Shown here piece after piece: positions 20,077 through 31,742 of a stretch of 64,000 nucleotides of DNA. The DNA lies in the NCBI RefSeq assembly GCF_905220415.1, contig NC_059561.1, positions 3,116,001 through 3,180,000 on the forward strand, read 5' to 3'. Source of the DNA: Colias croceus (taxonomy: Eukaryota; Arthropoda; Insecta; Lepidoptera; Pieridae). A program made the position numbers and the translations under genes. The notes beneath the pieces were generated by a model. That model worked only from the letters and a program-made list of their open reading frames with translations, was not told the DNA's origin and did no database searches. The first letter of the stretch is position 1; the number at the start of each line of letters is the position of its first letter.

Positions 20077-20323
20077 GAGTGCGTTTCACGAAAGAGTTCC
20101 CCTGCCGTTATGTTGGCATACCTGACTGTCAAAAACGAAAATATTTTTTTTTAATCAAAAATGACAGAGAAAATATTCTCCTTTCTAGGCAGCCGACCCC
20201 GTAAGATACGGGATAAGGCTAGGAAGAAAGGAGAATATTTTCTCTGTCATTTTTGATTAAAAAAAAATATTTTCGTTTTTGACAGTCAGGTATGCCAACA
20301 TAACTCTTTCGTGAAACGCACTC
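20077..20323. mobile_element. foldback MITE with long near-perfect arms, TA flanks
   Basis: GAGTGCGTTTCACGAAAGAG at the left and its reverse complement at the right bound arms of about 100 bp. The arms differ mainly by an 11-bp extra piece in the left arm (after GAGTT). The loop is about 35 bp around CCCCGTAAGATACGGG. Each end abuts TA (20075-20076, 20324-20325), fitting a mariner/Tc1-type target. The arms are so alike that the insertion is young or kept alike. Confidence 0.85.
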
Positions 20324-20329
20324 TAGATT

Positions 20330-20937
20330 AAAAATCTAAGTCAATTTTAAATTTAAACGTTTAATCGTTTTTCATGAATATTTAGGTTTAAGGTAAGTAA
20401 GTACGAGTCTATAATAGTTGCTCTACTATAGAAGTAGTATATAGAAATAATGTACAAACTACAGTTCTACCATCAGGTGTTGCATTTATACTTTACCATA
20501 AAAACTTTCTACTTTTAGTGTCCATTTTACACTTTTCTTTTATAATGTTTTATTTGATCGTAAGACGTTCTCAAGCTTGCGTCACCCTTGGGCTATAAGG
20601 CTACTTACTATTTTTATATTTATTTTATTTTTCACTAAAATATTTTATAAGAGTGTTACATAAGTACTACTTTAGTTATAACTTTTTATAATACTTACAT
20701 ATTATATTGTAATTTGTTTACGAGAAAAACTTGTGATGTCCCGTGTCCTCTTTTTAGGGTATGGGCTAGATGCATTATACCTACATTGTTTCACTAATCG
20801 ATTTCTTTATTCTTTGCGGACACGATTTTTTTCTTTGCGTACATCCTACACAGGTTTCATAAATTCTTCAATCCCTATTTCAAGCTTATGATCAATTTTG
20901 GTTATGTCATTAAACGAAATTATATTTATTTAACAAA
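20330..20937. other. gene-free stretch with a SINE body fragment
   Basis: At about 20735-20830 there is a decayed SINE body (GTCCCGTGTCC, AGATGCATTATAC, GTTTCACTAATCGAT) on the minus strand. The rest is AT-rich and unremarkable. Confidence 0.45.
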
Positions 20938-21266
20938 CTAGCTTCCGCCCGCGACTCCGTCCGCGCGGATGTCGGTCTTTGCGTGGATGGTTTATTTCTC
21001 CATTTTGAGTAACTCGGACAATGACATCTTATAAATATCTATTGGACCCAAATACGGCTAGGTCTATAATAATACGCAACGTGTGTTCGCGGTACCTACT
21101 ACAGAACAACGTCTATGGATAACTGAAAAATTGAGATTATTTTTTTTTCTACGTATTTTTCCAGGATAAAAAGTATCCTATTTTACGCCCAGGATAATAA
21201 GGTATAATTATAGGTACCAAGTTTCATCGAAATCGAACCAGTAGTTTTCACGTGATGTCTTCACAT

Positions 21267-21307
<41 letters not shown>

Positions 21308-21426
21308 AATTTTTTTAATCACATATTTGGGTTTGGTATCGATCCAGTAACACCCCCTGCTAGTTATTTTTTCAATATTTTCAATGTACAGAATTGACCC
21401 TTCTACAGATTTATTATATGTATAGA
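20938..21426 (-). mobile_element. non-autonomous Helitron-like element, family D, full length
   Basis: CTAG at 20938, hairpin with CCGCCCGCGACTCCGTCCGC, ATTTTTCCAGGATAAAAAGT, a (CAGA) microsatellite at 21268-21304, and 5' end TCTATACATATAATAAATCT on the minus strand. Confidence 0.8.
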
Positions 21427-21479
21427 TAAATAAACCGCCTTCACTTAGAACTGGACATACAAGGCACTAGCTTTTAAAC

Positions 21480-22485
21480 AAAAAAAAATAAATGTGTGCG
21501 TGTACTAGTATATATGTTACCGGAAATGTATGAAATCAAGGAATTGTATACAATTCCTAGGAAATGTATACAATTCCGATACCATTTAGAAAATGTATAA
21601 AATATTGTTTAAAAAACTATTTAATGCATGCATATCCTAGGAAATGTATATTCTTCTAGGAATTGTATACAATTCCTATATCGTATTAGGAAATGTGTAA
21701 AGTAAATGCTTTCTGTAATAAAACACGTCGTTATTTTTTTTATTATAGCTCTTATTGATACAATCGGGTAACAGTCATACCGTAAAATTGTAATAATATT
21801 ATGTTCATATTATTATCTTCGATCGTTCGATCTTCGTCGACGGAGCCCCGCTTCGCGGGGCTCCTATTTCTGTGTAGTTTTTTTTTTAACAAACCTAACC
21901 TAACCTAACCTAACGGCTAACCTAACCTAAACCTAACCTAACTTTGAGGGCGAATATCTCGGCTATTTTTGATTTTAGAGAAAAGTTGTTCCTATAAAAC
22001 ATGCTTATATAAGCGTAATCTTTACGATAAAACAATAATAAATAGGTGTTATAATGACACCAACTCCATCAAAAAGTCCTGCGCCCCCTTTGCTTTAGTC
22101 CAACCCTTGCCTGCGACATATCAATATCTTAAATGTTTTACATTTCGGATAGCTATTTAGGAAATGTATAGATTTCCTAGGAAATGTGTATAAAATAATT
22201 TATTTCACACATTTCCGTACGATTTTAGGAATTGTATACATTTCCTAGGAAGTGTATACAATGACGGATTACATACATTTCCTGTAACATATACACGTAA
22301 TAAGTGAAACTTCTTTACGACCTTATTTTTCCAAAAATAATTTAGTATATGCAACTTTACAGAAATATGTACAATCACGCGTGGTAGGAATAAGAAAAAG
22401 ATGGCGCGTAACGGAAAATAGTTGCGTGTAACGAAAAAATGTTACACTAAAATTTTTTCCAACCCCGATAAAGGAGTTTCACTTC
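21480..22485 (-). mobile_element. Helentron-like element, subfamily 2, split by a transposon
   Basis: A-run and GTGTGCGTGTACTAGTA at the left, then an insertion, then TACACGTAATAAGTGAAACTTC (with gap) and the subfamily 2 core up to GGAGTTTCACTTC at 22473-22485. The break falls inside the one-sided terminal hairpin. Confidence 0.75.
21515..22289. mobile_element. 775-bp DNA transposon with subterminal palindromic repeats
   Basis: Ends are TGTTACCGGAAATGTATG and, in reverse complement, TGTTACAGGAAATGTATG. They are flanked by TATA on both sides (21511-21514, 22290-22293). Both ends carry many AGGAAATGTATA words, and GGAATTGTATACAATTCC, an 18-bp perfect palindrome, occurs near the left end (21540). 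The centre has a strong hairpin (arms GGAGCCCCGC, 21842-21864) and a CCTAA tract (21894-21942). A short frame at 21969-22160 has no motif. It is non-autonomous and its superfamily is unknown; a 4-bp duplication would fit Sola or Chapaev-type elements among others. Confidence 0.75.
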
Positions 22486-22894
22486 AAAAATAATAATCAT
22501 CCATAATCATCAAACCCTGTCAAACCATAGACAAATGTAGAACCTCCTCTTTTTTTATCGGATGAAAAGTAATACAATCCTTGAAATTTAATACTTCAGT
22601 CTTACTTTAGTTTATTCACAAGCTATTTAATACAAGCATTTTTTCCATCATTGCACTTGTTAAGAACCACGTTAATTGGCTGAATAAACATTATGCTCTT
22701 AGAGAAATTGCGTTAAAATGTACTGCAATGTTTCGACTTACAGACGAACTTTTGTTCTAGAATTATATATATATAGTTTGAGTGCTTGAAAACAAAATTG
22801 AGTTAGGTTTTACGTCTAGTTCGCTTGATGTTTTGCGAACATTTGCGGGAATATTTCTTGTGTTAATTGTTTCGTTGAAGGCGTCTTAATTTAA
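22486..22894. other. gene-free stretch
   Basis: AT-rich, no recognised repeat or exon. Confidence 0.4.
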
Positions 22895-23140
22895 TCCATA
22901 CTAATATTATAAATGCGAAAGTAACCCTGTCTGTCTGTCTGTTACCTACTCAATCGCGTCTAAACTACTGAACCAATTTTCATGAAATTTGGTATGGAGA
23001 TATTTTGATACCCGAGAAAGGAAGAAAGAAAAGCTACTTTTTATCCCGGGAAAATGACGCAATCCCGGAAATCCCACGGGAACGTGAACTAAGCGGGTTT
23101 TTCTTTGACTGCGCGGGCGAAGCCGCGGGCGGAAACCTAG
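22895..23140 (+). mobile_element. non-autonomous Helitron-like element, family B
   Basis: TCCATACTAATATTATAAAT then GCGAAAGTAACCCTGTCTGT, and the end GGGCGAAGCCGCGGGCGG AAAC CTAG. Full length. Confidence 0.8.
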
Positions 23141-23271
23141 TGGTTAAATAAATACATATATAATGCTAATTTAATGGTTATTAACGAGGTGGAAATGATA
23201 TCTAAATTATTATACTTTATCAAAAATTAAAGCTGATGATCTAGATTCTAGATTCTAGATAAACATTTTAT

Positions 23272-23472
23272 TCCTACTAATATTATATGTATGAAAGTTC
23301 GTGAGTATGAATGTATGTGTAATGTGTATGTATGTTTATCTTTCACGCAAATACAACTGAACTGATTGCAATGAAATCAAGCACGCATATAGAGGGTAAC
23401 TTGGATTAACATATAGGAAACTATGCGGGTTTTTCTATGAATACGCGGGCGAAGCCGCGGGCGGAAAGCTAG
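23272..23472 (+). mobile_element. non-autonomous Helitron-like element, family B
   Basis: TCCTACTAATATTATATGTA, a GTATGAATGTATG microsatellite, AAATCAAGCACGCATATAGA, and the end GAAGCCGCGGGCGGAAAG CTAG. A TCTAGAT direct repeat lies just upstream (about 23240-23260). Confidence 0.8.
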
Positions 23473-23487
23473 TGATAGATAAATTTA

Positions 23488-23632
23488 AATGGGAGGCTTG
23501 CATTCAAATAAAAAAGCAATCATCTATATTCGTTCACTTAGATGAAAAATCTGAGGTAGCAAACACAAAAAAAAACAGTGGAATTGAGAACTTCCTTCTT
23601 TTTTGGAGTCGGTTGAAATACAATTGTAATTC
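23488..23632 (-). repeat. AACCGACTTC-type repeat, related copy
   Basis: It contains TCTGAGGTAGCAAACA, GAATTGAGAAC and ends TTTTTTGGAGTCGGTTGAA. The GTCGGTT end links it to the AACCGACTTCAAA family, and the body matches 24100-24262. Confidence 0.55.
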
Positions 23633-23639
23633 ACAACGT

Positions 23640-24300
23640 ATTTAAACTTGATTATCGAAATACGATTTGCGCATTAATAATTATAATGTACATAATGATA
23701 TAATCAGTGCGATACAAATAAAATAGACTGTCAAATTGAGTGTAATTCATTAATATTGGTTTATCAACGTCAACAAAATGCATGTAATTTATCTTTTGTT
23801 CAGTTGAATCACAATTTAATGTTAAAATTAATGATATTATGAAATATTTATAACTATGGTTTTAGATTTTCGTGTCAGGCAGTAATAAGGAAAATATTAT
23901 GGTACCTGTACAATACTATGCAATACAGTCGTACAAATGTATTTTTATTTACGTTTCAATACAAATATAAATTACAAAGATTTAATACAATATATTATTA
24001 TGTAAGTAGTTAATAATTATAAAAATAATGTATTACAATACATATTTTTTGACAAAAAACTAAAAACGGCCCTCTAATTATTATTGCCAGAACTAAACCA
24101 AATTTAAATGGGACTGCATGGCAAGTACTACCTATTAAATAAATAAATAAATTATCAATATCCGTTCATCCAGTCGAAAGCTCTGAGGTAACAAAGCCAG
24201 AAAAAATACCTACAGTCAGATATTGAGAACAGTCGCCTTTTTTTAAAGTTTACTAATAAAATACAAAATATTATACTCCATAGTAGGTATATATTAATGG
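23640..24300. other. gene-free stretch with a second related repeat
   Basis: AT-rich. At 24100-24262 it holds a second copy of the repeat seen at 23488-23632 (GTTCATCCAGTCGAAAGCTC, TGAGGTAACAAAG, ATTGAGAAC). Confidence 0.45.
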
Positions 24301-24309
24301 GTTGATATA

Positions 24310-24487
24310 TCTACATAGTATAAAACGAAGTCGCTTTCTCTGTCCCTATATATGCTTAAATCTTTAAAACTACACAACGGATTTTGATGCAGTTTTTTAA
24401 TAGATAAGAGTTATTCAAGAGGAAGGTTTAAGTATATAATTTAATAGGTTTTAGGCAAAGCGGGCGAAGCCGCGGGCGGAATGCTAG
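24310..24487 (+). mobile_element. non-autonomous Helitron-like element, family C
   Basis: TCTACATAGTATAAAACGAA, GTCGCTTTCTCTGTCCC, 'acaacggattttgatgcagt', then GAAGCCGCGGGCGG AATG CTAG. Full length. Confidence 0.8.
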
Positions 24488-24872
24488 TTCCCTGTAAAAT
24501 AAATACCTATAATGAGTATAAAACCAGTAATATATTTAAATACAAACAAAACAATCGGAATGCTTTTAACAAGTTAAACAAATCTTTAAATTAACATTGG
24601 TTTAGGACTATTTGTATTATAAAATATAATCGGGAATATCATTTCGGTTATTGGCAAAGTTTTGTATTAAATCAACGTAAAAACAATTGGAACGGATCGC
24701 TTTATGTTTATACAAAGTTTGTCTATTCAAACTGTTTTCGTTAAATACTTGCTGTAATTGAGAACCTTATAAAAGTTCTCGAACTTACCTTTCTGGGGTC
24801 AAACAATCTAGGATTGAAGTTCTTGTTGAATCAGACGGAATTTTCTTCCTTTATAATAATGCTTTATATTGT
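24488..24872. other. gene-free stretch
   Basis: No repeat or exon recognised. Confidence 0.4.
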
Positions 24873-25152
24873 TTTTAACCGACTTCAAAAAAAAAGGAGG
24901 AGGTTATCAATTCGGTCGGTATATTTTTTTTTTTTTTTTTTATGTATGTACACCGATTACTCCGAGGTTTCTGAACCGATTTACGTGATTCTTTTTTTGT
25001 TCGATGCGGGATGGTGTCGAATTGGTCCCATAAAAATTTTATTCGGATAGGCCCAGTAGTTTTTATTTTATGAGCATTTTTGTCTGTAGGTATTTGTAAA
25101 TTTTGCAAGTGCAAGTTTGAAGTCGGTTGTTTTTAACGCAGTTATCACTTGT
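24873..25152. repeat. AACCGACTTCAAA inverted-repeat element, copy 2
   Basis: AACCGACTTCAAA at 24877-24889 and TTTGAAGTCGGTT at 25116-25128. It differs from 17977-18252 by a handful of bases and by poly(T) length over about 275 bp, so the two copies are recent or recently homogenised. Confidence 0.75.
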
Positions 25153-26838
25153 ACGAAATCGAATCTATGGAGTAAATTATTTTGTCTAGGATAATATAAT
25201 ACTATACTATTAGTCTAAGGTAACAAATAAATAATTGAATAGGTAAATTGAATGTAGATTTTAGACGACTTATACTGGGGTTCCAGATCGTATTTCTAGA
25301 TATTTCTAGATCTATAATTATGAGGTAAAATATTGTTTAAATGTTTTAAATATGCTAAAGTATGTTAAAAACTGATTAGTCTAAATTAAGATACCTGTTT
25401 GCTAAATGTAACTTTAAATTATATTTTATGTTGAATTAAATAATTACTAGAAAGTTAGCAAAGCAAGGTCGGCCATAATTGGTTAAACTTCAAAGTACCA
25501 GGGCAGCATAGGCGCAAAGAAATCAAGTGAAGCCGTCACCTTTATGAGCCCTCTCATATTCCATACAGGAAAGCCCCAGCTAGTCGTAAAGGCACCTCCG
25601 TTATAATTCCGAGAGATGAACAACCTTCTGAATTTATGCGGAAAACGTTACGCAAAGGAAGGTACGTTATTTATATTAAACTTTAAAGCAGGTAGCGCGA
25701 GGAGCAAAATTTTTGTTGCGAAATTTGCATCCCACGGAAGACTAAATGAATATTTGAGTGAATTTACATTTTTCTAAAGTTATTCTCTTTCGGGATGGAA
25801 ATTACATTTTTATAATTTAACACGATCAGTCGCGTGATAAGCGGATGCAATTTGTTTAAAATGGTTTTGCTTGATGATAGAAAAAGTGAGATTTCTGCTT
25901 ATTATAATATTAATTCTATAGGTGTTTGAAAAATAATGATTTCAGGTCATCTTAACCCGTTACATTATTGAATAGGTAAATTTAAGACTACATTTCACAC
26001 AAAACCTTTGAAATAAAGTCAAAGCGCGGATAAAGTTCTATGTAGCCCCTACAATAGTAATCGAATTCGATTGTATAGTAAGTAACAAAATGTATGTGCA
26101 CCACCAATTCAACTTACATTAATTAACATCTAATAACGCTCTTACGAAACAATTACACCATAAAACGAGGTGTACAACGAACCCAATAAATATAATCCAG
26201 ACAAAGGGAATTAACGTAATAACACCCCTATTAGTGACGATTTAAAATTCAAATTCGTAACGGTAAAACAACGGAATCCCATACTAATGATGGCAGCACG
26301 CGGTCTCAACATTAAAATAAGGAGATAAAATGGCTGCAGAGTAATGGGTAGTGTCATTAAGGGTGATTAGGGTGTCGTGATAAGAATCACGTTACGTTAT
26401 GATAAAGATTTCTTTATAGCCTGATGATACTGTATTCATCTGTCGTATTCATCTCGGAAGGAAGCTTGGCTAGTGACCTTCAGTGTTGGCTATAAGGTTG
26501 ATTAGGATGTACTAAGTTCCAATGATCAATTTTTTCCTCAAGTAATTAATTGTATTTTACATATGCTGCCTAAAATCTCCAGTATATTCTTTTAAGAGGA
26601 GATTGGAGTGACTTAAACACACCCAAATATTAGTTAAACCACTATGCTTATTTTAAATTTCATAAAATTGCATACAGTTAAATTACAATAGCCATATGTA
26701 AGAATAACGAAGAATTCCTTCCTGAATTTTACAATTTAATTTCATAATTATTGCTACAGTAATTAAAACTTTATCGTGATCACACATCAAGCAAAAGAGC
26801 AACTTATAAGATCATTACAATATTATGTATTTTATGCA
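25153..26838. other. gene-free, apparently single-copy stretch
   Basis: The segments at about 25480-25720 and 26180-26400 are less AT-rich and lack repeat signatures. I see no open frame with a motif. They could be intronic or conserved non-coding DNA; only comparison with related genomes would tell. Confidence 0.4.
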
Positions 26839-26841
26839 TAA

Positions 26842-27096
26842 TGGCCGGTTTACACGGGCATTGTACACAACTAAGCGCCAATATTGATAAGTGAGAAGTA
26901 ACCATTCGAAATTGATTTGTTTTCACATGTCGATACAACTTGTCACTAACTAATTTGTCGAGCTGTTTACACGGTCAGCAAGCATCAAAATTGTGATAGC
27001 GTACTACTGCAATATTCACCATTACTATCCAAGCACTCATGTCACAGTTCACACAAGCACTAAGCACTTAGTTACTAAGCCCGTGTAAACTAGCCA
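26842..27096. mobile_element. Harbinger-like MITE, TAA target duplication
   Basis: TGGCCGGTTTACACGGGC at the left and GCCCGTGTAAACTAGCCA at the right are inverted repeats with two mismatches. TAA flanks both sides (26839-26841, 27097-27099). A 3-bp TWA duplication is typical of PIF/Harbinger. The interior repeats ACTAAGC/GCACTTAG words near both ends. Confidence 0.8.
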
Positions 27097-27099
27097 TAA

Positions 27100-28401
27100 A
27101 TCCCTTTTTCAACAGACGGCGCAGCTATAAATTGCTTATAACAAAAACAATTGCTTCTACAAACTGGGCAAGCAAGCACTGGAGGTAAACCATAAAAATA
27201 TAAAAGAACCTTCGATAAATCGGAGCGGAGCGCGACTAGAATGCATTTTATTTTGCACAATATAACACAATAGAAGAGCAAGCTATCCCCAAGGAAGGCG
27301 TATTGAGTGCTGCAATTACTTCTTGGAAATAAATGACATATTGGATTTTGTCTTGCGTGTTTCATGTGGACTTTATTGGTAAATACGGGTCGAAAGATGT
27401 GATTTTTAATAGTGGTTTAGCAGCTGCGACTGTAATACAATTTTAGAAATAATTAATATTGTGTAGACTGTAAATAGGATTGTAATGTTTGGAATAATAA
27501 AACGATATTTCAAAACTATACTTTATTATCTGAAAACATAATATTAAGCAAATAGGTTATAAATTCCGATTTTTACACGTTTTTACAAATGTTACAATAA
27601 AAAGTTGATGTGCTTTGCCAGTGCAGGTCCCGTCAAGGTCGTTCCTTTTCAAAATTATCTGAAACAAAAGAAGATACATTTTAATTATTGAGTTATTTTT
27701 GTAATAGATAACCTTTAATAAAAATATAATAAATTTAATTTAAAATAAAGTGCCAAAAACGATCAGAGATGTACATTCGAAGGGTACATTATTTATTCTT
27801 TAGATGCTAACAAAACACAAAAACTAAAGCTTTTTGTTATAATTATGACAAGAAGCTAAAGCTTTTTGTTATAATATGTAAATATCAATTGTACAGATAA
27901 CATAGATAACTACATCAAACAGCATCGTTAAAACCGCATCTGTCACCAAAGAAAAAACATCGCAATTATCAGGCTCGAAGGACCATAATGCAGGGTGTAA
28001 TTAATGTAAAAGTTAACAAAGCTGTCTGAAGTGACGCTTCAACCGCATATAAGTGCTATTATGTAAGGAAATATAAAATTATGAGTACACCATGGATCTT
28101 TTACACTGTGGTACATTTTGCGCTCATTTAGAAGTTCTTTGGAATTGTGACTACGAGTGACGATTTTATGTTACATACACGGGTTTTTGTTCTGTGCATT
28201 TTGGACATACACACATGGCTGTTATTATAATAACAAAACATCCTTAATGATCAAAATCATATTTAATGAATAAAAAATTAAGATGCTAGGTATAAGTATC
28301 TATGCATAAAATGAATTATAAACAGATAACGTTTTACAAACTGTGATAGATTGCAAACTGTAACAATATGAGTACTTATTAATAATGCAATAGATTTTTA
28401 A
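27100..28401. other. gene-free stretch
   Basis: A 91-codon minus-strand frame (27090-27365) crosses the MITE boundary and has no motif. A two-unit direct repeat with CTAAAGCTTTTTGTTATAAT lies at about 27824-27877. Otherwise plain AT-rich DNA. Confidence 0.4.
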
Positions 28402-28638
28402 TCGATATTAATATTATAAATGCGAAAGTAACTCTGTCTGTCTGTCTGTTACTCAATCTCGCCTAAACTGCTGAACCAATTTTCATGAAATTTTGTATGG
28501 AGATATTTTGAAACCCGAGAAAGGACATAGGCTACTTTTTATCCCGGGAAAATTACGCAATCCCGGAAATCCCACGGGAACGGGAACTATGCGGGTTTTT
28601 CTTTAACTGCGCGGGCGAAGCCACGGGCGGATACCTAG
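28402..28638 (+). mobile_element. non-autonomous Helitron-like element, family B
   Basis: TCGATATTAATATTATAAAT, GCGAAAGTAACTCTGTCTGT, GAAGCCACGGGCGG then ATAC CTAG. Full length. Confidence 0.8.
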
Positions 28639-29319
28639 TTACCTATATATTTTGTAAATACATATAGTAATGTTTTTTTCACAATTTAATTTAACTTAAT
28701 AATAACATCCTGTATAGTGTATAGTGTATACGTCTTCTTGAAACCGATATCCTAGTTCTATTCCTATTTTCCGTTCTTAAAAATTTGTCTTTTGGATGCA
28801 CTCAACTTAACATACAGCAAACACTGCATCAACACTAGTTTTGCATAAAAACGTCAGCAAACAAAATTAAAACGAACTTAACTTGATCGATGCAAGATAA
28901 ATATACTCGATACATATTTATGAGCGAATATGTAATGAGATAGTCCAGCTGGCTAAATCCCAAGTGCACTGGTTCTGGCATTCCAATTTTCTTATATTAC
29001 ATTTGTTTGATATCATATAACGTAGCACTATTATTATATTTTATCGTATTGCCTTTGGTTATAAGTAATTTATTAATCACAACTCAATAATGTTAGCAAT
29101 GAGCTTAACAGTATTAGAATAAATCACTGTTTCATCGTCTTATAAGTGTTTAATTACAAATATAGGATACCCACATAAAAATAACAAATTGTTGTAATTG
29201 TAGGTTTAATGAACTTAATTTTTACTTTTTAAAGTCATTTTTTTAGGTATCGGGAATTTCAAAAATAACGCACGCACTTTTTACCAGCTTTCAAATAGTT
29301 TTACGTTTATATAATTATA
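28639..29319. other. gene-free stretch
   Basis: AT-rich, with a short TGTATAG tandem at about 28710. No exon. Confidence 0.4.
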
Positions 29320-29525
29320 CTAGCTTTCCGCCCGCGGCTTCGCCCGCGTTTTCAAAGAAAACCAGTTCCCGTAGGATTTCCGGGATAAAACCTATCCTAT
29401 GTCCTATCTCGGGTATCAAATTAAATATCTCTATACCAAATTTCATGCAAATTGGTTCAGTAGTTAAGGCGTGATTGAGTAACAGACAGACAGAGTTACT
29501 TTCGCATTTATAATATTAGTATGGA
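29320..29525 (-). mobile_element. non-autonomous Helitron-like element, family B
   Basis: CTAG at 29320, hairpin TTTCCGCCCGCGGCTTCGCC, and on the minus strand the start TCCATACTAATATTATAAAT with GCGAAAGTAACTCTGTC. Full length. Confidence 0.8.
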
Positions 29526-30179
29526 TAATTATATTGTATAGGTAAGTAATAAGTATATCTTTTTTTGAAATTGTGTTTAGAATTATAGACATATTACTCA
29601 CACATGTTTAGGTAGTTTAGATAAACATACTTAAAGCTTTTTTATTATATCAGCTTACGATTTTACAATATACAAGAAACCTATTAATTAAATTTATATT
29701 AAAGGAATGGAGCAGAGATTGTAATATTACTAAATATGACATTTCCCACAGCGTAAGCCTAGTTATGAACAAGGCTTAATTAAATTTGTTACGTAAGGTG
29801 ATATTATAATAAAATTATAATGAATATGTTTTCTATATAAAACTATGTGTTGTGAATTATTTACTATAACAAAGATTTTATTATGTATTGTATTATTCAT
29901 ATAATTTCCCTATTGAAAACGAATTCACATGCTAGGAAAATTATTATCTTGATAAAATATATTATTTTAACTACATATCTAAAATAAAATTTATAAAATT
30001 TAATATTAAAGCATACCTAGTTACATTAATATTCTAAGTATTACTGTCACCACATTTTCGGGTAATCTCAAAGAATAATTTTCCAGCATTAGCACGACAT
30101 TTTACAGCGAAAAGAAATTTCTGGAACTTTCTGGATGTTTCTAGAAGCTAATGCTGGTTATTGGAAGATATATTTAATA
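29526..30179. other. gene-free stretch with a short inverted repeat
   Basis: AT-rich. CCAGCATTAGC (about 30085) and GCTAATGCTGG (about 30150) are inverted, with a TTTCTGGAA-type triplet between them. It may be a tiny MITE; no target duplication was established. Confidence 0.4.
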
Positions 30180-30372
30180 CTAGCTGTGCTTCGCGGTTTC
30201 ATCTGCATGGCTCCACGCCTGTTGGTTTTAGCGTAATGATATAATATAGCCTATTATAGACTTTCTCGATAAATGGGCTATCTAACATCGAAATAATTTT
30301 TCAAATAGGATCAGTAGTTATTGAGATTAACGCGTTCAAACAAACAAACTCTCCAGCTTAATAATAATAGAT
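30180..30372 (-). mobile_element. non-autonomous Helitron-like element, family A
   Basis: CTAG at 30180, hairpin TGCTTCGCGGTTTCAT, 'ttttcaaataggatcagtag', and a damaged 5' end (ATTATTATTAAGCTGGAGAG on the minus strand). Confidence 0.7.
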
Positions 30373-30480
30373 AAATTGTGTTATAAGTTAACACAATCAA
30401 ATGCACGACGCATGTCTAATCAAATATACAATTAATCAATGCTAATTGTTCAACGACTGACGGTCATACTAATCTTAGTA

Positions 30481-31332
30481 TAGGTAAACCAGAATCTGAT
30501 GGCAATTAGGGAAATCAAAATTTTTAGTGTGCAACCCTAGGGAAAATGGACTGAACGATCTTGATACTGCTTATTTTTTATTTTGTCCTCAACATCATTA
30601 GTCACATTACTTAAGTGGACAATACTGTACTTAATAATGAGATATCCACTTAATATTATGTAGGTAGGTACATGTATAATATAGGTACAATTACACATAT
30701 TACTTTTATACAGTATACAGGTAATACATATTATTATTTACACATACCTATATTTGTATATTTATTACCAGTATGCCATGTGAAAATATCGATATAATGA
30801 TAATGTAGATCAAAACTGCTTATATTTTTTTATTAAATAAAATAAAAATAAAATAAAACTATGTTTATTTTCGTAAGTATTAACAGATACACATTATAAA
30901 ATTGACTTGGACAGCTTTGACTTGAAGAATAGCCGTATTGGAAACTCCTGTAATAAGTTTTCATAAAATTATATTCTAATCAACAAACAATATTATAGTT
31001 ACCTACATATAATATTTTTTTAATTTAAAGTATCAAAACGGGTAAATCCAATTTACCAATAAAATCTTCAAAATTGAAAATTGTGATGTGTTGGACCCTT
31101 CTTCATCGAATGTTTTCTTATCAACAATATAAACAACACATCTCGCTTGTGATCGCAGCGGCATTTTCGACATTTTCGAAGATTTTTTAGACAAAATCCT
31201 AAAAATTATTCATCAACTGCAAAAAAGACAACTAATTTGACAACCAATTTGATAGTAATTGTCAAATAAGTTGCCACATGAAAATCTTTTATTTCTTAAA
31301 TAAAAATATGCCATCAGATTCTGGTAGACCTA
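30481..31332. mobile_element. TIR DNA transposon with TA flanks, 852 bp
   Basis: TAGGTAAACCAGAATCTGAT at the left and ATCAGATTCTGGTAGACCTA at the right are inverted with two mismatches, and TA follows on both sides. This fits a non-autonomous Tc1/mariner-type element. I see no transposase inside. The next element starts only six bases beyond its right end. Confidence 0.7.
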
Positions 31333-31338
31333 TATTAC

Positions 31339-31735
31339 CACACCCCGGACACTCCATACAAAATGATTGTTTTGACAGTCACACTGTAGAGACTGCAAAT
31401 GTGTGTGTTAACGCTTTATGGTTGGCACATTTGTGACTAGCGTAAAAAAAAATTCGCGTTTTTCTGATGAAATACATCCGTAAACAGCACAATATTTAAC
31501 CATTTTCTACGAAAAACGATAATCACAAATCCAAAATAATAAAATTACTTTATGTCAATTTGATTAATGTTGTCAATCTTCGTTGCGTTTCGTCTAAGAC
31601 GTCGTTGGTATCGTCCTTGCGGGGAAATGGGTACCATAACATGTCTGATCGTGCGGGGTGAGGTAAGTGTTTAATTTTGGCGGGAGGCGGAGAGTGTCCG
31701 TTCTGTAGCGTTTAGCTACTATTATGTATTCTGTG
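31339..31735 (-). mobile_element. THAP-like transposon remnant, dimer unit 1
   Basis: It starts CACACCCCGGACACTCC and ends TATTCTGTG. On the minus strand it encodes a start similar to MVRYCAVYGCISSEKRE (here MVKYCAVYGC), the beginning of a THAP-type C2CH zinc finger as in P-element-like and related transposases. The remaining His/Cys ligands and the rest of the protein are absent. Confidence 0.65.
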
Positions 31736-31742
31736 GTATTAC

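Noticed and set aside
21894..21942. Subtelomeric position inferred from CCTAA repeats
   Set aside because: Only a few imperfect units inside a transposon; not evidence for a chromosome end.
24814..25114. 78- and 79-codon ORFs in the AACCGACTTC element (and the matching one at 17958)
   Set aside because: They repeat because the element repeats; no protein motif and they span poly(T).
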